Positions 45,057 to 55,000 of a DNA stretch of 64,000 nt are shown here, in pieces. The notes beneath the pieces were generated by a model that saw only the letters and a list, made by a program, of their open reading frames with translations, had not been told where the DNA came from and did not search any database. This DNA comes from Eriocheir sinensis (lineage: Eukaryota > Arthropoda > Malacostraca > Decapoda > Varunidae), in the NCBI RefSeq assembly GCF_024679095.1, contig NW_026112148.1:1-64000 (forward strand), written 5' to 3'. The position numbers and the translations under genes were made by a program. How positions within the stretch are numbered: the stretch's first letter is position 1; the number at the start of each line of letters is the position of its first letter.

Positions 45057-46905
45057 AATCACGCCACGTCCTCGTGGCACGAAGCATTCGCCCGGCGGAC
45101 GACCATGGAGGCCAAGACGGGGATGGCGGGATCGTGGGGAGGAGTCCTGAGAGACGGGACCTGAAGAAACAGAAGAAGGCCACCCCACCGGCGACGAAGA
45201 CGACGCCGAGGAGGAGCAGCCACCCCACCAAGGAGGAAGGGGTCGAAGGCGGGGACCGGAGAGACGGATTCCTGGAGCGCATGAAGTGCTGGAGGGAGGT
45301 CAGCAGGGGGCCAAGACGACCCGGGCGACGGCGGCGGGGAGGGAAGGGGCCAAGGGAGTCTTGGCCAGGAGCGATGAGACCACGTCACGTCCGATGTGGA
45401 AGGGGGCGCGATGAACCGTCAGCGGGGCGTCACCGTCCATAGTAGCAGAGGCAGGGAGGCTGAAGGCGTCGGAGTGGGCACTACAGCCCATACCGAGGCT
45501 GAGGAGACCCGTCCGTTGATGGTCTGCTTGTATTTGGAGACCGGGCTGTCCGGGCAGACCATGGTGACCACCTGGGGGTATCGGTAGCGAAGACCCAGCC
45601 CGCAGGAGACGGGATGAAGACCGGGAAGACTCTGAGGAGAGACTTAGAACACAGCGAGAGGGCGTCTGGGCGATCGAGAAGAGCGATCTCGCAGCGCCGG
45701 ACAGAAGTCAGTGAACAGGGGCGACAGGGGACATACATAGAGCAGGTGGTGTTTAGTACAGCGGTCCAAGGAGTCTAAGAGCATATAGTGAGTGCGGTCT
45801 TCAGAAACCGCAAGGTAAGTGGAAAGCGTGTCGGTGTGCAGAAAATATGGCGTGCCATCAAGATGAAAAGGCAACGCGTCCATTTTAAACACATCGAACA
45901 CGTCAGAGGGATCCCTTTCATGGGGATTTGTAAGTAGAAGTGAAGGGTTCCTGAGGAAAGCGTACCTTTAGAAATAACCCTAGAGGCATCTCTATACAAT
46001 GCTAAATATTCATGTGCTGCAGGGAAAAGTAAGCCTGGGTAATGGGTGACGCATTGCTGAGCACACGAAATAGTACATCATTCGGAAGGAGGAGAGGAAA
46101 CCTGCGTTTGGGACAGCTGCTGAAGGCCAAGCTTGAGATTCAGAGTATCATGATTTAGGTCACTAAGTGCCAACTGAATGAGAAGGATAGCCTCCAAAAT
46201 ACGCATTTCCCTTCAATTTGCAAGGTTTTTAGTGAGAACTGACGGATAATAGCTGAGGCCAAAGCCGAGGCGGACTCCTAGACAGGAGATGGCAGAATGA
46301 ACATGACGGAGGTCCCGAGCTGTGGCGTTGAGGACTTCCTGATGGAGGTTAAGTTGACGTCTCTCTTCTGTGGACAGAGTGTAGAGCTGGGAGAGCTTCC
46401 CGTGTATCACATCTATTTGGGCCTGAGTGGCCGTACCGAAAAGGAGGTTTGCTACCGAGTCAAGGAAATCCACGGCCCCTCGCTTCTGGCGAGTCGAAAC
46501 GGGCTTCCATCTCTACCACTCATAGCCGACGAAAGCTGTTAAGATCGTTGAATAACTTCGCAAACTCAATGTGAAAAGAGTCTAGAGTGCGCCCAGTAGA
46601 CCAACAGGGGAACGATTGAGGTCATATGGTCAATCGACCATGAAACATCCGCTGTTAGATTTGTCACGTTGATGAGAGGACGTTGGATGTCGTCCGTCTT
46701 GATGACGACGGGGACAACATAGTACCGTCCTGTCAACAGCATCTTAAAGACTGGGGAGAAGACGAGGCCGGGACGAATGGGTTGCTCCCGGGAGGGATCA
46801 AGGGAAGACAAGGAGAGGGCAACACCCAGGATCAGGGAGTCCTCGTGAACGACCTGAACATTATTTGTGTGAACTGTCTTGATCTTACCACCTCTAACAT
46901 GACGC
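45057..46905 (-). pseudogene. Envelope-like gene, broken (errantivirus / F-protein type)
   Basis: Minus-strand pieces in shifting frames lie between integrase and 3' LTR. The N-terminal part (46,566-46,800) is continuous with the integrase end. At about 46,480-46,500 a furin-type RQKR-G site is followed within a few residues by a hydrophobic segment containing LFGTA. That is the cleavage-plus-fusion-peptide arrangement of errantivirus Env and baculovirus F-like proteins. A helical region follows to 46,213. The stretch 45,644-45,901 is a plausible ectodomain piece with regularly spaced Cys. Near 45,190-45,235 a hydrophobic run (GWLLLLGVVFVAGGVAFF) before basic residues looks like a membrane anchor. 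At least four frameshifts or stops break the gene. No complete protein is encoded. Confidence 0.7.
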
Positions 46906-47860
46906 AGTCGTAAGACTACAGGGCTTATTTTTTCTAGCACCTAAAGGTCCATTGAACAAGGGCTGGAGCTTCTTTGGTTCGCCCTTTATACATGCCTCTA
47001 CTACCACCTGTTTGGATTTCCTAAACATTCTTTCTGACTCCTGCCATCCTATATCTATATTGGTCTGACATAGTTTATAGGTACGCTGCGCGACACTATA
47101 AGTAAATGCTTTTATAGCTGTCAACATCATAACAAGGTTGGAGTTTATTCTCAAGCACTTCAAAAGGAACATTTGGGTCCCGAGAGAAAAGCAAGAAAAA
47201 TGGTGAATCTTTCAGAACACGATGGTAGGCAGTGTTGTAGGCGTGTGTTGCAACCGGAAGCATTTGGTCCCAGATACCGCGATTGTCCTCGCACAAAGTT
47301 CTCAAGATATTTATTAAGGTGCCATTAGGCCTTTCTATCACACCGTTTGCAGACGGGTGATAAGGAGTTGTCCTGAGATGGTCAATCTGTAACAACTGAG
47401 TCAACTCTCGTAAGAGAGTGTTGACGAACTCCTTTCCTTGATCCGTGACTAGAATCGGCGGGATGCTGTGTACACAGACTACGTTCTTGTAGAACGCAGC
47501 TGCCACTTCCTTGGCTGCCTTCGTACGAAGGGGGGTTGCTACCAAGAAGCGTGACAGGACGTCTATCACTGTCAGTACATACCTATAGCCTTCGTCTGAG
47601 ACAGACAAAGGTCGACAATATCCATATGGACTCTGTCAAACGGTTGGCCAACCTCTGGATACCTCATAAGTGGAGTTGGCGAGGATCCCCTCTTCTTAAA
47701 CCGACAACAGACAGGACAAGATCTGACAAATTGCTCCACGTCCGCCTTCATTCCAGGCCAGTACGCAAACTTGCGACAGCGTGCCAACGTAACCTTAGTG
47801 CCTCCATGCCTGCAGGTAGCATGGAATGCGCCAAAACTAACGCGTTAGGAATGTAGCTTG
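46880..47860 (-). pseudogene. Gypsy integrase, frameshifted
   Basis: An HHCC zinc-binding module (H-x4-H near 47,830, then CPVC near 47,715) precedes the catalytic core. In the core the first Asp is in HMDIVDL, the second in VTDQGKEF and the Glu in ANGVIERPNG. I count 35 residues between the second Asp and the Glu, the D-D-35-E rule. The C-terminal region (LQPLFNGP, then SPVVLRLRHVRGGKIKTVHT) runs to about 46,800. Frameshifts occur near 47,590 and 47,105-47,120. Integrase would cut target DNA and join the LTR ends. Confidence 0.9.
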
Positions 47861-48143
47861 GAGGAACGATACCCAGTCTCTACGGCTTGTTGTATACATC
47901 GCAAACATCGCGGTAGAGAATGCCGTTCTCTACACACACTTCACTAAGAGGCAGTTTTTGAAGTGCCTCTTAGCTGCATGTAACGTTACATTGCTCCTCT
48001 CTGCAACCTTTCTCTCATCTCTCTCATGTACGTTACCACCGGTGAATCTGTTCAAAAGCATGCTTCAATTCTCTCAGTTCAGGATCGCGATCCTGGTGCT
48101 CCATGAGTCCAGCAAGACTCAATGGAGAAACTTATCCTGTTTG
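47861..48143 (-). other. Degenerate pol spacer between RNase H and integrase
   Basis: No intact frame resembles a domain here. The region corresponds to the RNase H to integrase linker. A plus-strand frame at 47,958-48,209 is a shadow. Confidence 0.4.
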
Positions 48144-48540
48144 TCATGTCCCTCCGGAGAGGCGACAGACATGTCCTGTCCACCTGTAAGGGTGACAGAC
48201 ATCAATTGAAGCATCCAATTCGCCTTCTATCACGTCACTCTCCTGATTCCTAATCCTTGACAAAAAATCTGCTACCATGTTGCTGGAGCCTGGGAGATAA
48301 TCAATACTAAAGTCAAATTCTCCTAGAAGTGTCTGCCAGCGTGCAATCCTGCTGCTCGGTACTGTGCTTTTAACAGCCAAGTCAGTGGTCTATGGTCCGA
48401 CAGGATGTATCCTATAACCCAAGATAAGGGTCGGTTAGTACTGAGGCCATAGATGACTGCTAAAGCTTCTCTCTCTACCGCTGAGTAGTTACGTTCTGCT
48501 CCATTCAGGTTCTACTAAAATATGCTATGGGACGTAAACT
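48144..48540 (-). pseudogene. Gypsy RNase H fragment
   Basis: Minus-strand pieces read NYSAVEREALAVIYGL (about 48,450-48,500), DHRPLTWLL (about 48,370-48,400, partly shifted), then RIARWQTLLGEFDFSIDYLP and GSSNMVADFLSRI. These are the conserved end of Ty3/Gypsy RNase H. One or more indels separate the parts. It would remove template RNA during reverse transcription. Confidence 0.85.
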
Positions 48541-48570
48541 ACCATTTCATCCTTTGTTGCAACACACCAC

Positions 48571-49140
48571 CTATTGCCTTATCTGACGCATCTGTGGTGA
48601 GATTGAAGACTTCCGGAAATCCGGAAAGGCTAAAACAATGTCAGTCGTTAGACTGTTCTTTAGTGTGCTAAATTCATGCAATGCCTCTTCATTCCACTCC
48701 AGATGTGTCTTATCATTCTTGGTTACTTTCCTCCCTTTGAGTAAATTATTAAGTGGGGATGCTATCTTGGCAAAGTCTTTAATGAATTTCCTATAAAAGT
48801 TAACCAATCCCAGGAAACCTTGAAGTTCTTTGACTGTTTTCGGAGGAGTGAGTTGTTGCACCGCCTGTACCTTTGAGGGCTGAGGCTTCAAGCCAGAAGC
48901 ACTAACAATGTGACCCAGATAATCTACTTGCTCTTTGAAAAAGGAACACTTATCTAGTCTTAAGGACAGGTGAGCCTTCTGCAGTCTGTCCAAGACTGCA
49001 TGGAGGTTCTTTAGGTGATGGTCCATGTCTTTCCCTTGTACTATCAAATCATCAAGGTATACATGTACAATTCTTCCTGTCAGACCTATGAGAACTTGAT
49101 TCATGATCCGTTGATAGGCTGCAGGTGCTGTTCACTTCAC
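48571..49140 (-). pseudogene. Gypsy reverse transcriptase, N-terminal half deleted
   Basis: The frame contains APAAYQRIMNQVLIGLTG, the catalytic box YLDDLIVQGKD (intact), VDYLGHIVSASGLKPQPSKV and LQGFLGLVNFYRKFIKDFAK. Upstream, at about 49,125, the sequence passes from EMPTGE directly to the APAAYQR part, so the motif A region is deleted. The YLDD box is intact, but the enzyme lacks half of its palm. Confidence 0.9.
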
Positions 49141-49689
49141 CTGTTGGCATCTCAATAGTTTATTCAGTTGGGTTAGCATAGGGAATGATGAATTTGCCTT
49201 TGGTTTGTTTGACGTTAGGAGTTAAGGTTACTAACCCGGGAAATAAAAATGAAGAAGGACATCATTGGACCTTGGGAGAAATAAGGCTTGCTGGGCTCTG
49301 CCAATCTCTGCCTCCAGAGTGACATACCCTGCCGTGCCTGGTAGCAAGACGCCTACGTTAATAGCGTATGCTTTCACTGGTACTTCCTCCATCTCGTCTA
49401 AAGTAGGTTTAAGGTCGGTTAGTCAATCTTCTGGGTACGGGCTCATATCGTCCGCAGCCAGGAATGAACTTCCACTGGGTGAGGCCCACCATTACACTAA
49501 ACTGCCCAGGTGTGGCCAGCGCAGTGCAGCTACCACATTTGTCTCCACATAAATTCTAGGCCAACAAAACTGCTGTTGGTAACACTATACCTTGTGATAT
49601 TACTACAAACTTTTCTATAATTTCTCCGTGCCCAAAGTCTACTACTACTTCGGCTATTCCTTTATTAGGGATTGGAGTCCGATCTACCC

Positions 49690-49790
49690 TTGTATGGAGA
49701 GATGTTCTGTAACCATCATCTTCCCGCCTACCTTCCTAAATAAATCTTCTTCTATTAGGGACGCTCCTGCTCCTGTGTCTCAGCATTGCG
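49690..49790 (-). pseudogene. Gypsy aspartic protease active-site fragment
   Basis: The minus frame shows DTGAGASLIEEDLFRKVGGK, with DTG encoded at 49,771-49,779. DTGA followed by a hydrophobic-acidic segment is the retroviral-type protease active site. A TGA precedes the DTG by one codon, and the frame ends at a stop near 49,688. This links the gag part upstream to pol downstream. Confidence 0.75.
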
Positions 49791-49811
49791 TAAACCATCT
49801 CCTTTGGTGCA

Positions 49812-51000
49812 TTAGCGCCTACGCACAATCTCAACGTGAGGGCGTTGGTAGGGCCGTGGACTGCCGCAGCTACTCTGGGGTCGTGTTTTTTTTTTCTCGT
49901 GGTCAGGGTTGACCCAGGAGCTACAGGGTGAGGGACCGGCCGTGTACTCTGGGCGCCAGGCAGCGCAGGCGAGACAGGCTGACGCCTGTTTCGAGGTGGG
50001 CTGGCACTGAGTACCGAGAGCCGTTGGTGGGTGGTAGGCACCCCTATACTGCCTTCCATATGTGCAATCGCGAGCCATGTGTCCTACCCACAAGCATAAC
50101 ATGTATGGCGTGGGCGCGTTCCCATATGGGCGTGTAGATGGCGCATTGCCGTCCTCCCTTGGGGTATCGGGTAACGTGACTGGCCTGGAGGGCGGAGGAC
50201 GGGCTTGTGAGACATGTTTGGGTCGGATGCCTGGGTGGAACAGACGTTCAGCACTTTTATTTCTTTGGCGATATCGGCATCGGATAGCTTCGACTCTGGA
50301 TAAGCACATACTCATACCCTTTCTTTAATACCTTCTGTGGGTCCCCTTTTCTTCCTCCGTTAGGATGAGTAAGAGGGCCGGAGGAAAACCTCTCTGAGCC
50401 GTAAGCGGTTATCTCAGTTAGCAAACTGGCATTGTCAGGCTTGAGCGATCAACTCGTCTCTCAATGTCTCCAGGCGGATGAGGAAGGTGCGGATGTTTTC
50501 TCCTGTCCGTCGTTTTGCCTCTCCCAATTCTTTCTGGAGGACCGAAAAAGGTCCTTACTGTAGGAAACACACGTAGGAAGTCTTCCTTTACTTTTTCCCA
50601 ATCCTGTCCACATCTAGTGATACAACCGAGGAGATGATCGCGCTGCTCCCTGGGCATATTGTTTAGCTAACTCAATCTTTCCGGTAGTGTCCCAATTTGC
50701 TCGTGTCCGGCTATCAATATCCTCTATCCATTTCTTTGCTAGCTTATGGCATGGGAGGTTTGGTGCTTTGCTACTTTTTCTTCTCCACCACAAAACATAA
50801 GAGTCCCTGCACTCTACTAAAATCATTCAAGGTATGACGGCTAAGTAGCGTGACAAGATCATCATGGGCAAGGGTGATCGATTTTCCATCTCCTTTGGTG
50901 GGGGAGGTTCTTGCCTTCGTCTGGCATTTTAACTCTAAAGTCTTATTCCCGTAATTCCAAGAATAACTGTCTTCTCCTCGCTTTCGGATGTGGACATACA
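49812..51000 (-). pseudogene. Gypsy gag, frameshifted
   Basis: Pieces include MSTSESEEKTVILGITG near the 5' end, LPCHKLAKKWIEDIDSRTRA and GKIELAKQYAQG (50,640-50,780), and HLLGCITRCGQDWEKVKEDF (50,560-50,640). The last (WEKVKEDFLRVFPT) resembles Gypsy capsid. Near 50,075-50,110 a zinc-knuckle half, CLWVGHMARDC (CX4HX4C), is present, but the first Cys of the CCHC motif is Tyr. Several frameshifts occur. Gag would package the RNA. Confidence 0.75.
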
Positions 51001-51030
51001 CCAGTACAATACCAATATAAACCAATATAA

Positions 51031-51104
51031 ATCGTAAGTTTCACCACAAGTTTCACCACATGTTTCACCACAAGTTTCACCACATGTTTCACCACATGTT
51101 TTAC
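51031..51104. repeat. 12-bp tandem repeat between primer site and gag
   Basis: GTTTCACCACAA/GTTTCACCACAT units alternate about six times. In minus sense they read through as a CGET four-residue repeat. Confidence 0.9.
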
Positions 51105-51106
51105 CA

Positions 51107-51121
51107 CCCCACCTGACACCA
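51107..51121 (-). promoter_or_regulatory. Primer-binding site, tRNA-Leu-like
   Basis: In minus sense TGGTGTCAGGTGGGG begins one base after the 5' LTR end (...GGTTACAACA, T). TGGTGTCAG complements tRNAs ending CTGACACCA, as tRNA-Leu do, so tRNA-Leu is the likely primer. Confidence 0.65.
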
Positions 51122-51122
51122 A

Positions 51123-52040
51123 TGTTGTAACCGTAATCCGGGCACACAGGTAGACGACACACTGTTTGTATTAGTGACACTTGACTTAAAATTCTGGTAC
51201 TTTAGGAGTATTTAAAGGAGTTCGTAAATGGGTCGATGAAACGGTGTCGCCTTTCTTATATGTATTTTATTCTACCTTAATACTACTTAATATTACAGAG
51301 GGTAAAAATATTGTTTAAACCAGCGACTGGCTTACTAGACTCAATGAGTCTTCAGGTTTTCTTTCACTATTGGTTACTGACGTTAACACTGGTATAATAT
51401 TGAGTAAAACTCACACAATAAAGTATCATAGAAATATAATCCTAAGTAAAACTAAGATAATAGAACACAATATATATGTTAGATACGCTTTCCTCTATGG
51501 TACCACATTACTCCATACTCACAGTAGCAAAGGTGAATGTTCTACCCATGTTGTCTAGGGAAGGACAACGGAGTGTACAGCAACGAACAGAGTGCTGGTT
51601 AATCTGAGGTCAAGCCTGAATAAATGCTTCTTATAGGCCTGACATACATACAGACATCGCGAGGGTAATGACGTCAGGCGTGTGAGTCAAACATCAAACT
51701 CACACCAAGCTCATACAATAATCTACCTAACCGACATGCTTAATTCACGGTGACGCAGCTTTGTTTTCATAACATTTTGTTCCGAGGTTGATCGTGTTTT
51801 GGCCGCGGTTGATTGTGTTTTGGCCGCGGTTGATTGTGTTTTGGCTTAGAGATAAGCAGAGTGCGTTAATGGGCAATTACAATTGTGTATAGGTTGGTAA
51901 ATGAACAGTGTGTGGGGACAATCATGTCTTGGAGTCCGTGTTGTGTTTTAGCGGTCGATACCGCTGTTGTCATCGGAAAATATTGCCGGAGAAGATAATG
52001 ACACTGGAGCGAGTGGTGTCGCAGCCCTCGGGGCACCACA
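51123..52040 (-). repeat. 5' LTR
   Basis: It pairs with 44,118-45,041 and is upstream in element sense. Its outer edge GGGGCACCACA is followed by the target duplicate GCTG of the satellite. Confidence 0.93.
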
Positions 52041-55000
52041 GCTGGCCGAGGCAGTCACTGACTTGTAAACGGTGGGATTAACGGACTCAGGCCTCGCGAG
52101 CGCTAGCCGAGGCCAGATGGTAATCGGCAGGGGTAGGTCACTCGCCATTAATGGTTCGCTTTGCCTCTTGAGCGCTGGCCGAGCCAGTCACTGACGGGTA
52201 AACGGCGGGAGTAACGGACTGAGGCCTCTCGAGCGCTGGCTGAGGCCAGTGTGTAATCGGCGGGGGTAGGTCGCTCGCCCTTAATGGTTCGCTTTGCCTC
52301 TTGAGCGCTGGCCGAGGCAGTCACTGACTTGTAAACGGCGTGAGTAACGGACTTAGGCCTCGCGAGCGCTGGCCGAGGCCAGATGGTAATCGTCGGGGGT
52401 AGGTCACTCGCCATTAATGGTTCGCTTTGCCTCTTGAGCGCTGGCCGAGCCAGTCACTGACGGGTAAACGGCGGGAGTAACGGACTGAGGCCTCCCGAGC
52501 GCTGGCCGAGGCCAGCGGGTAATCGGCGGGTGGGTCGCTCGCCCTTAATGGTTCGCTTTGCCTCTTCAGCGCTGGCCGAGGCCGTCACTGACTTGTAAAC
52601 GGCGGGAGTAACGGACTCAGGCCTCGCGAGCGCTGGCCGAGGCCAGATGGTAATCGGCGGGGGGAGGTCACTCGCCCTTAATGGTTCGGTTTGCCTACTG
52701 AGCGCGTGCCGAGGCAGTCACTGACGGGTAAACGGCGGGAGTAACGGACTGAGGCCTCTCGAGCCCTGGCCGAGGCCAGCGGGTAATCGACGGGGGTAGG
52801 TCGCTCGCCCTTAATGGTTCGCTTTGCCTCTTGAGCGCTGGCCGAGGCAGTCACTGACTTGTAAACGGCGGGAGTAACGGACTTAGGCCTCGCGAGCGCT
52901 GGCCGAGGCAGTCACTGACTTGTAAACGGCGGGAGTAACGGACTTAGGCCTCGCGAGCGCTGGCCGAGGCCAGATGGTAATCGTCGGGGGTAGGTCACTC
53001 GCCATTAATGGTTCGCTTTGCCTCTTGAGCGCTGGCCGAGCCAGTCACTGACGGATAAACGGCGGGAGTAACGGACTGAGGCCTCGGAGCCCTGGCCGAG
53101 GCCAGCGGGTAATCGACGGGGTAGGTCGCTCGCCCTTAATGGTTCGCTTTGCCTCTTCAGCGCTGGCCGAGGCAGTCTCTGACTTAAACGGCGGGATAAC
53201 GGACTCAGGCCTCGCGAGCTGGCCGAGGCCAGAGGGTAATCGCCGGGGGTAGGTCGTTCGCCCTTAATGGTTCGCTTTGCCTCTTGAGCGCTGTCTGAGA
53301 CAGTAACTAACGGATAAAAGGCGGGAGTAACGGACTCAGGCCTCGCGAGCGCTGGCCGAGCCAGCTGGTAATCGGCCGTAGGTCGCTCGCCCATAATGGT
53401 TCGCTTTGCCTCTTGAGCGTTGGCCGAGTCAGTCACTGACGGTAAACGGGAGAAACGGACTCAGCCCTCGCGAGCGCTGGCCGGGGCCAGCGGGTAATCG
53501 GCGGAGTAGGTCGCTCGCCCTTAATGGTTCGCTTTGCCTCTTGAGCGCTGGCAGAGGCAGTCACCGACTTGTAAACGGCGGGATTAACGGACTCAGGCCT
53601 CGCGAGCGCTGGCCGAGGCCAGCTGGTAATCGGCCGGGGTAGGTCGCTCGCCCTTAATGGGTCGCTTTGCCTCTTGAGCGCTGGCCGAGGCAGTCTCTGA
53701 CGGGTAAACGGCGGGAGTAACGGACTGAGCCCTCTCGAGCGCTGGCTGAGGCCAGCGGGTAATCGGCGGGTAGGTCGCTTGCGCTAATGGTTCGCTTTCC
53801 TCTTGAGCGCTGGCCGAGGCAGTCACCGACTTGTAAACGGCGTGAGTAACGACTTAGGCCTCGCGAGCGCTGGCCGAGGCCAGATGGTAATCGTCGGGGT
53901 AGGTCACTGCCATTAATGGTTCGCTTTGCTCTTGAGCGCTGGCCGAGCCAGTCACTGACGAGTAAACGGCGGGAGTAACGGACTGAGGCCTGAGCCCTGG
54001 CCGAGGCCAGCGGGTAATCGGCGGGGTAGGTCGCTCGCCCTTAATGGTTCGCTTTGCTTCTTCAGCGCTGGCCGAGGCAGTCACCGACTTGTAAACGGCG
54101 GGAGTAACGGACTCAGGCCTCGCGAGCGCTGGCCGAGGCCAGATGGTAATCGGCAGGGTAGGTCACCGCCCTTAATGGTTCGTTTGCCTCCTGAGCGCTG
54201 GCCGAGGCAGTCACTGACGGGTAAACGGCGGGAGTAACGGACTGAGGCCTCTCGAGCCTGGCCGAGGCCAGCGGGTAATCGGCGGGGTAGGTCGCTCGCC
54301 CTAATGGTTCGCTTTGCCTCTTCAGCGCTGGCCGAGGCAGTCTCTGACTTGTAAACGGCGGGAGTAACGGACTCAGGCCTCGCGAGCGCTGGCCGAGGCC
54401 AGATGGTAATCGGCGGGGTAGGTCACTCGCCCCAACGGTTCGTTTTGCCTCCTGAGCGCTGGCCGAGGCAGTCACTGACTCCTCGAGTGACGGGTAAACG
54501 GCTGGAGTAACGGACAAGCCAAGGAGACACTGGCCTTTCATACGACATACAATTTGGTGTGGCGAGTAAACTTTCGTCTTGAGCGCTGGAAGAAGCCCTC
54601 AGTCATGAATCGTGTTGCGGTAAACGGAGGGTGGGGGGTAACGCGCTAACACCTGATGGCTTGTTTTGCCTCGTGAGCACTGGACGAGGCAAGCCGGTAG
54701 TCAGCGGGTGTTTCTCTCTCACTTAATAATGGTTCGTTTCGCCTCGTGACCGCTGGAATAGACAAGCGGTTAATCGGCGGAGGTAGGTCGCTCTCCTTTA
54801 ATAATAGTTCGCTTTGCCTCTTGAGCGCTGCCAAGGCAGTAAATGACGGGTAAACGGTGGAGTAACGGACTCAGGCCTCGAGAGTGCTGGCCGAGGCCAG
54901 CGGGTAATCGTCGGGGTACGTCGCTCGCCCCAATGTTTCACCTTGCCTCCTGAGCGCTGGCCGAGGCAGTCACCGACTGCTCCAGTGACGGGTAAACGGC

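Larger units (their letters stand above)
44118..52040 (-). mobile_element. Complete env-bearing Gypsy/errantivirus-like LTR retrotransposon
   Basis: Two LTRs of about 920 bases with TG...CA ends bound a minus-strand element. It has gag, protease, RT, RNase H, integrase and an envelope-like gene in that order. The 4-bp target duplication GCTG (44,114-44,117 and 52,041-52,044) lies exactly in the satellite core GCGCTGGCC, and removing the element restores an uninterrupted module. Primer site and polypurine tract are at the expected places. I count roughly 35-40 differences between LTRs (about 4%), so the insertion is not new. Coding regions carry many frameshifts and part of RT is deleted, so it is inactive. 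Confidence 0.92.

Noticed and set aside
44942..45442. Plus-strand 166-codon Arg/Pro-rich ORF over the LTR edge
   Set aside because: It spans the LTR/polypurine boundary on the wrong strand. The minus strand there shows the envelope-like membrane anchor.
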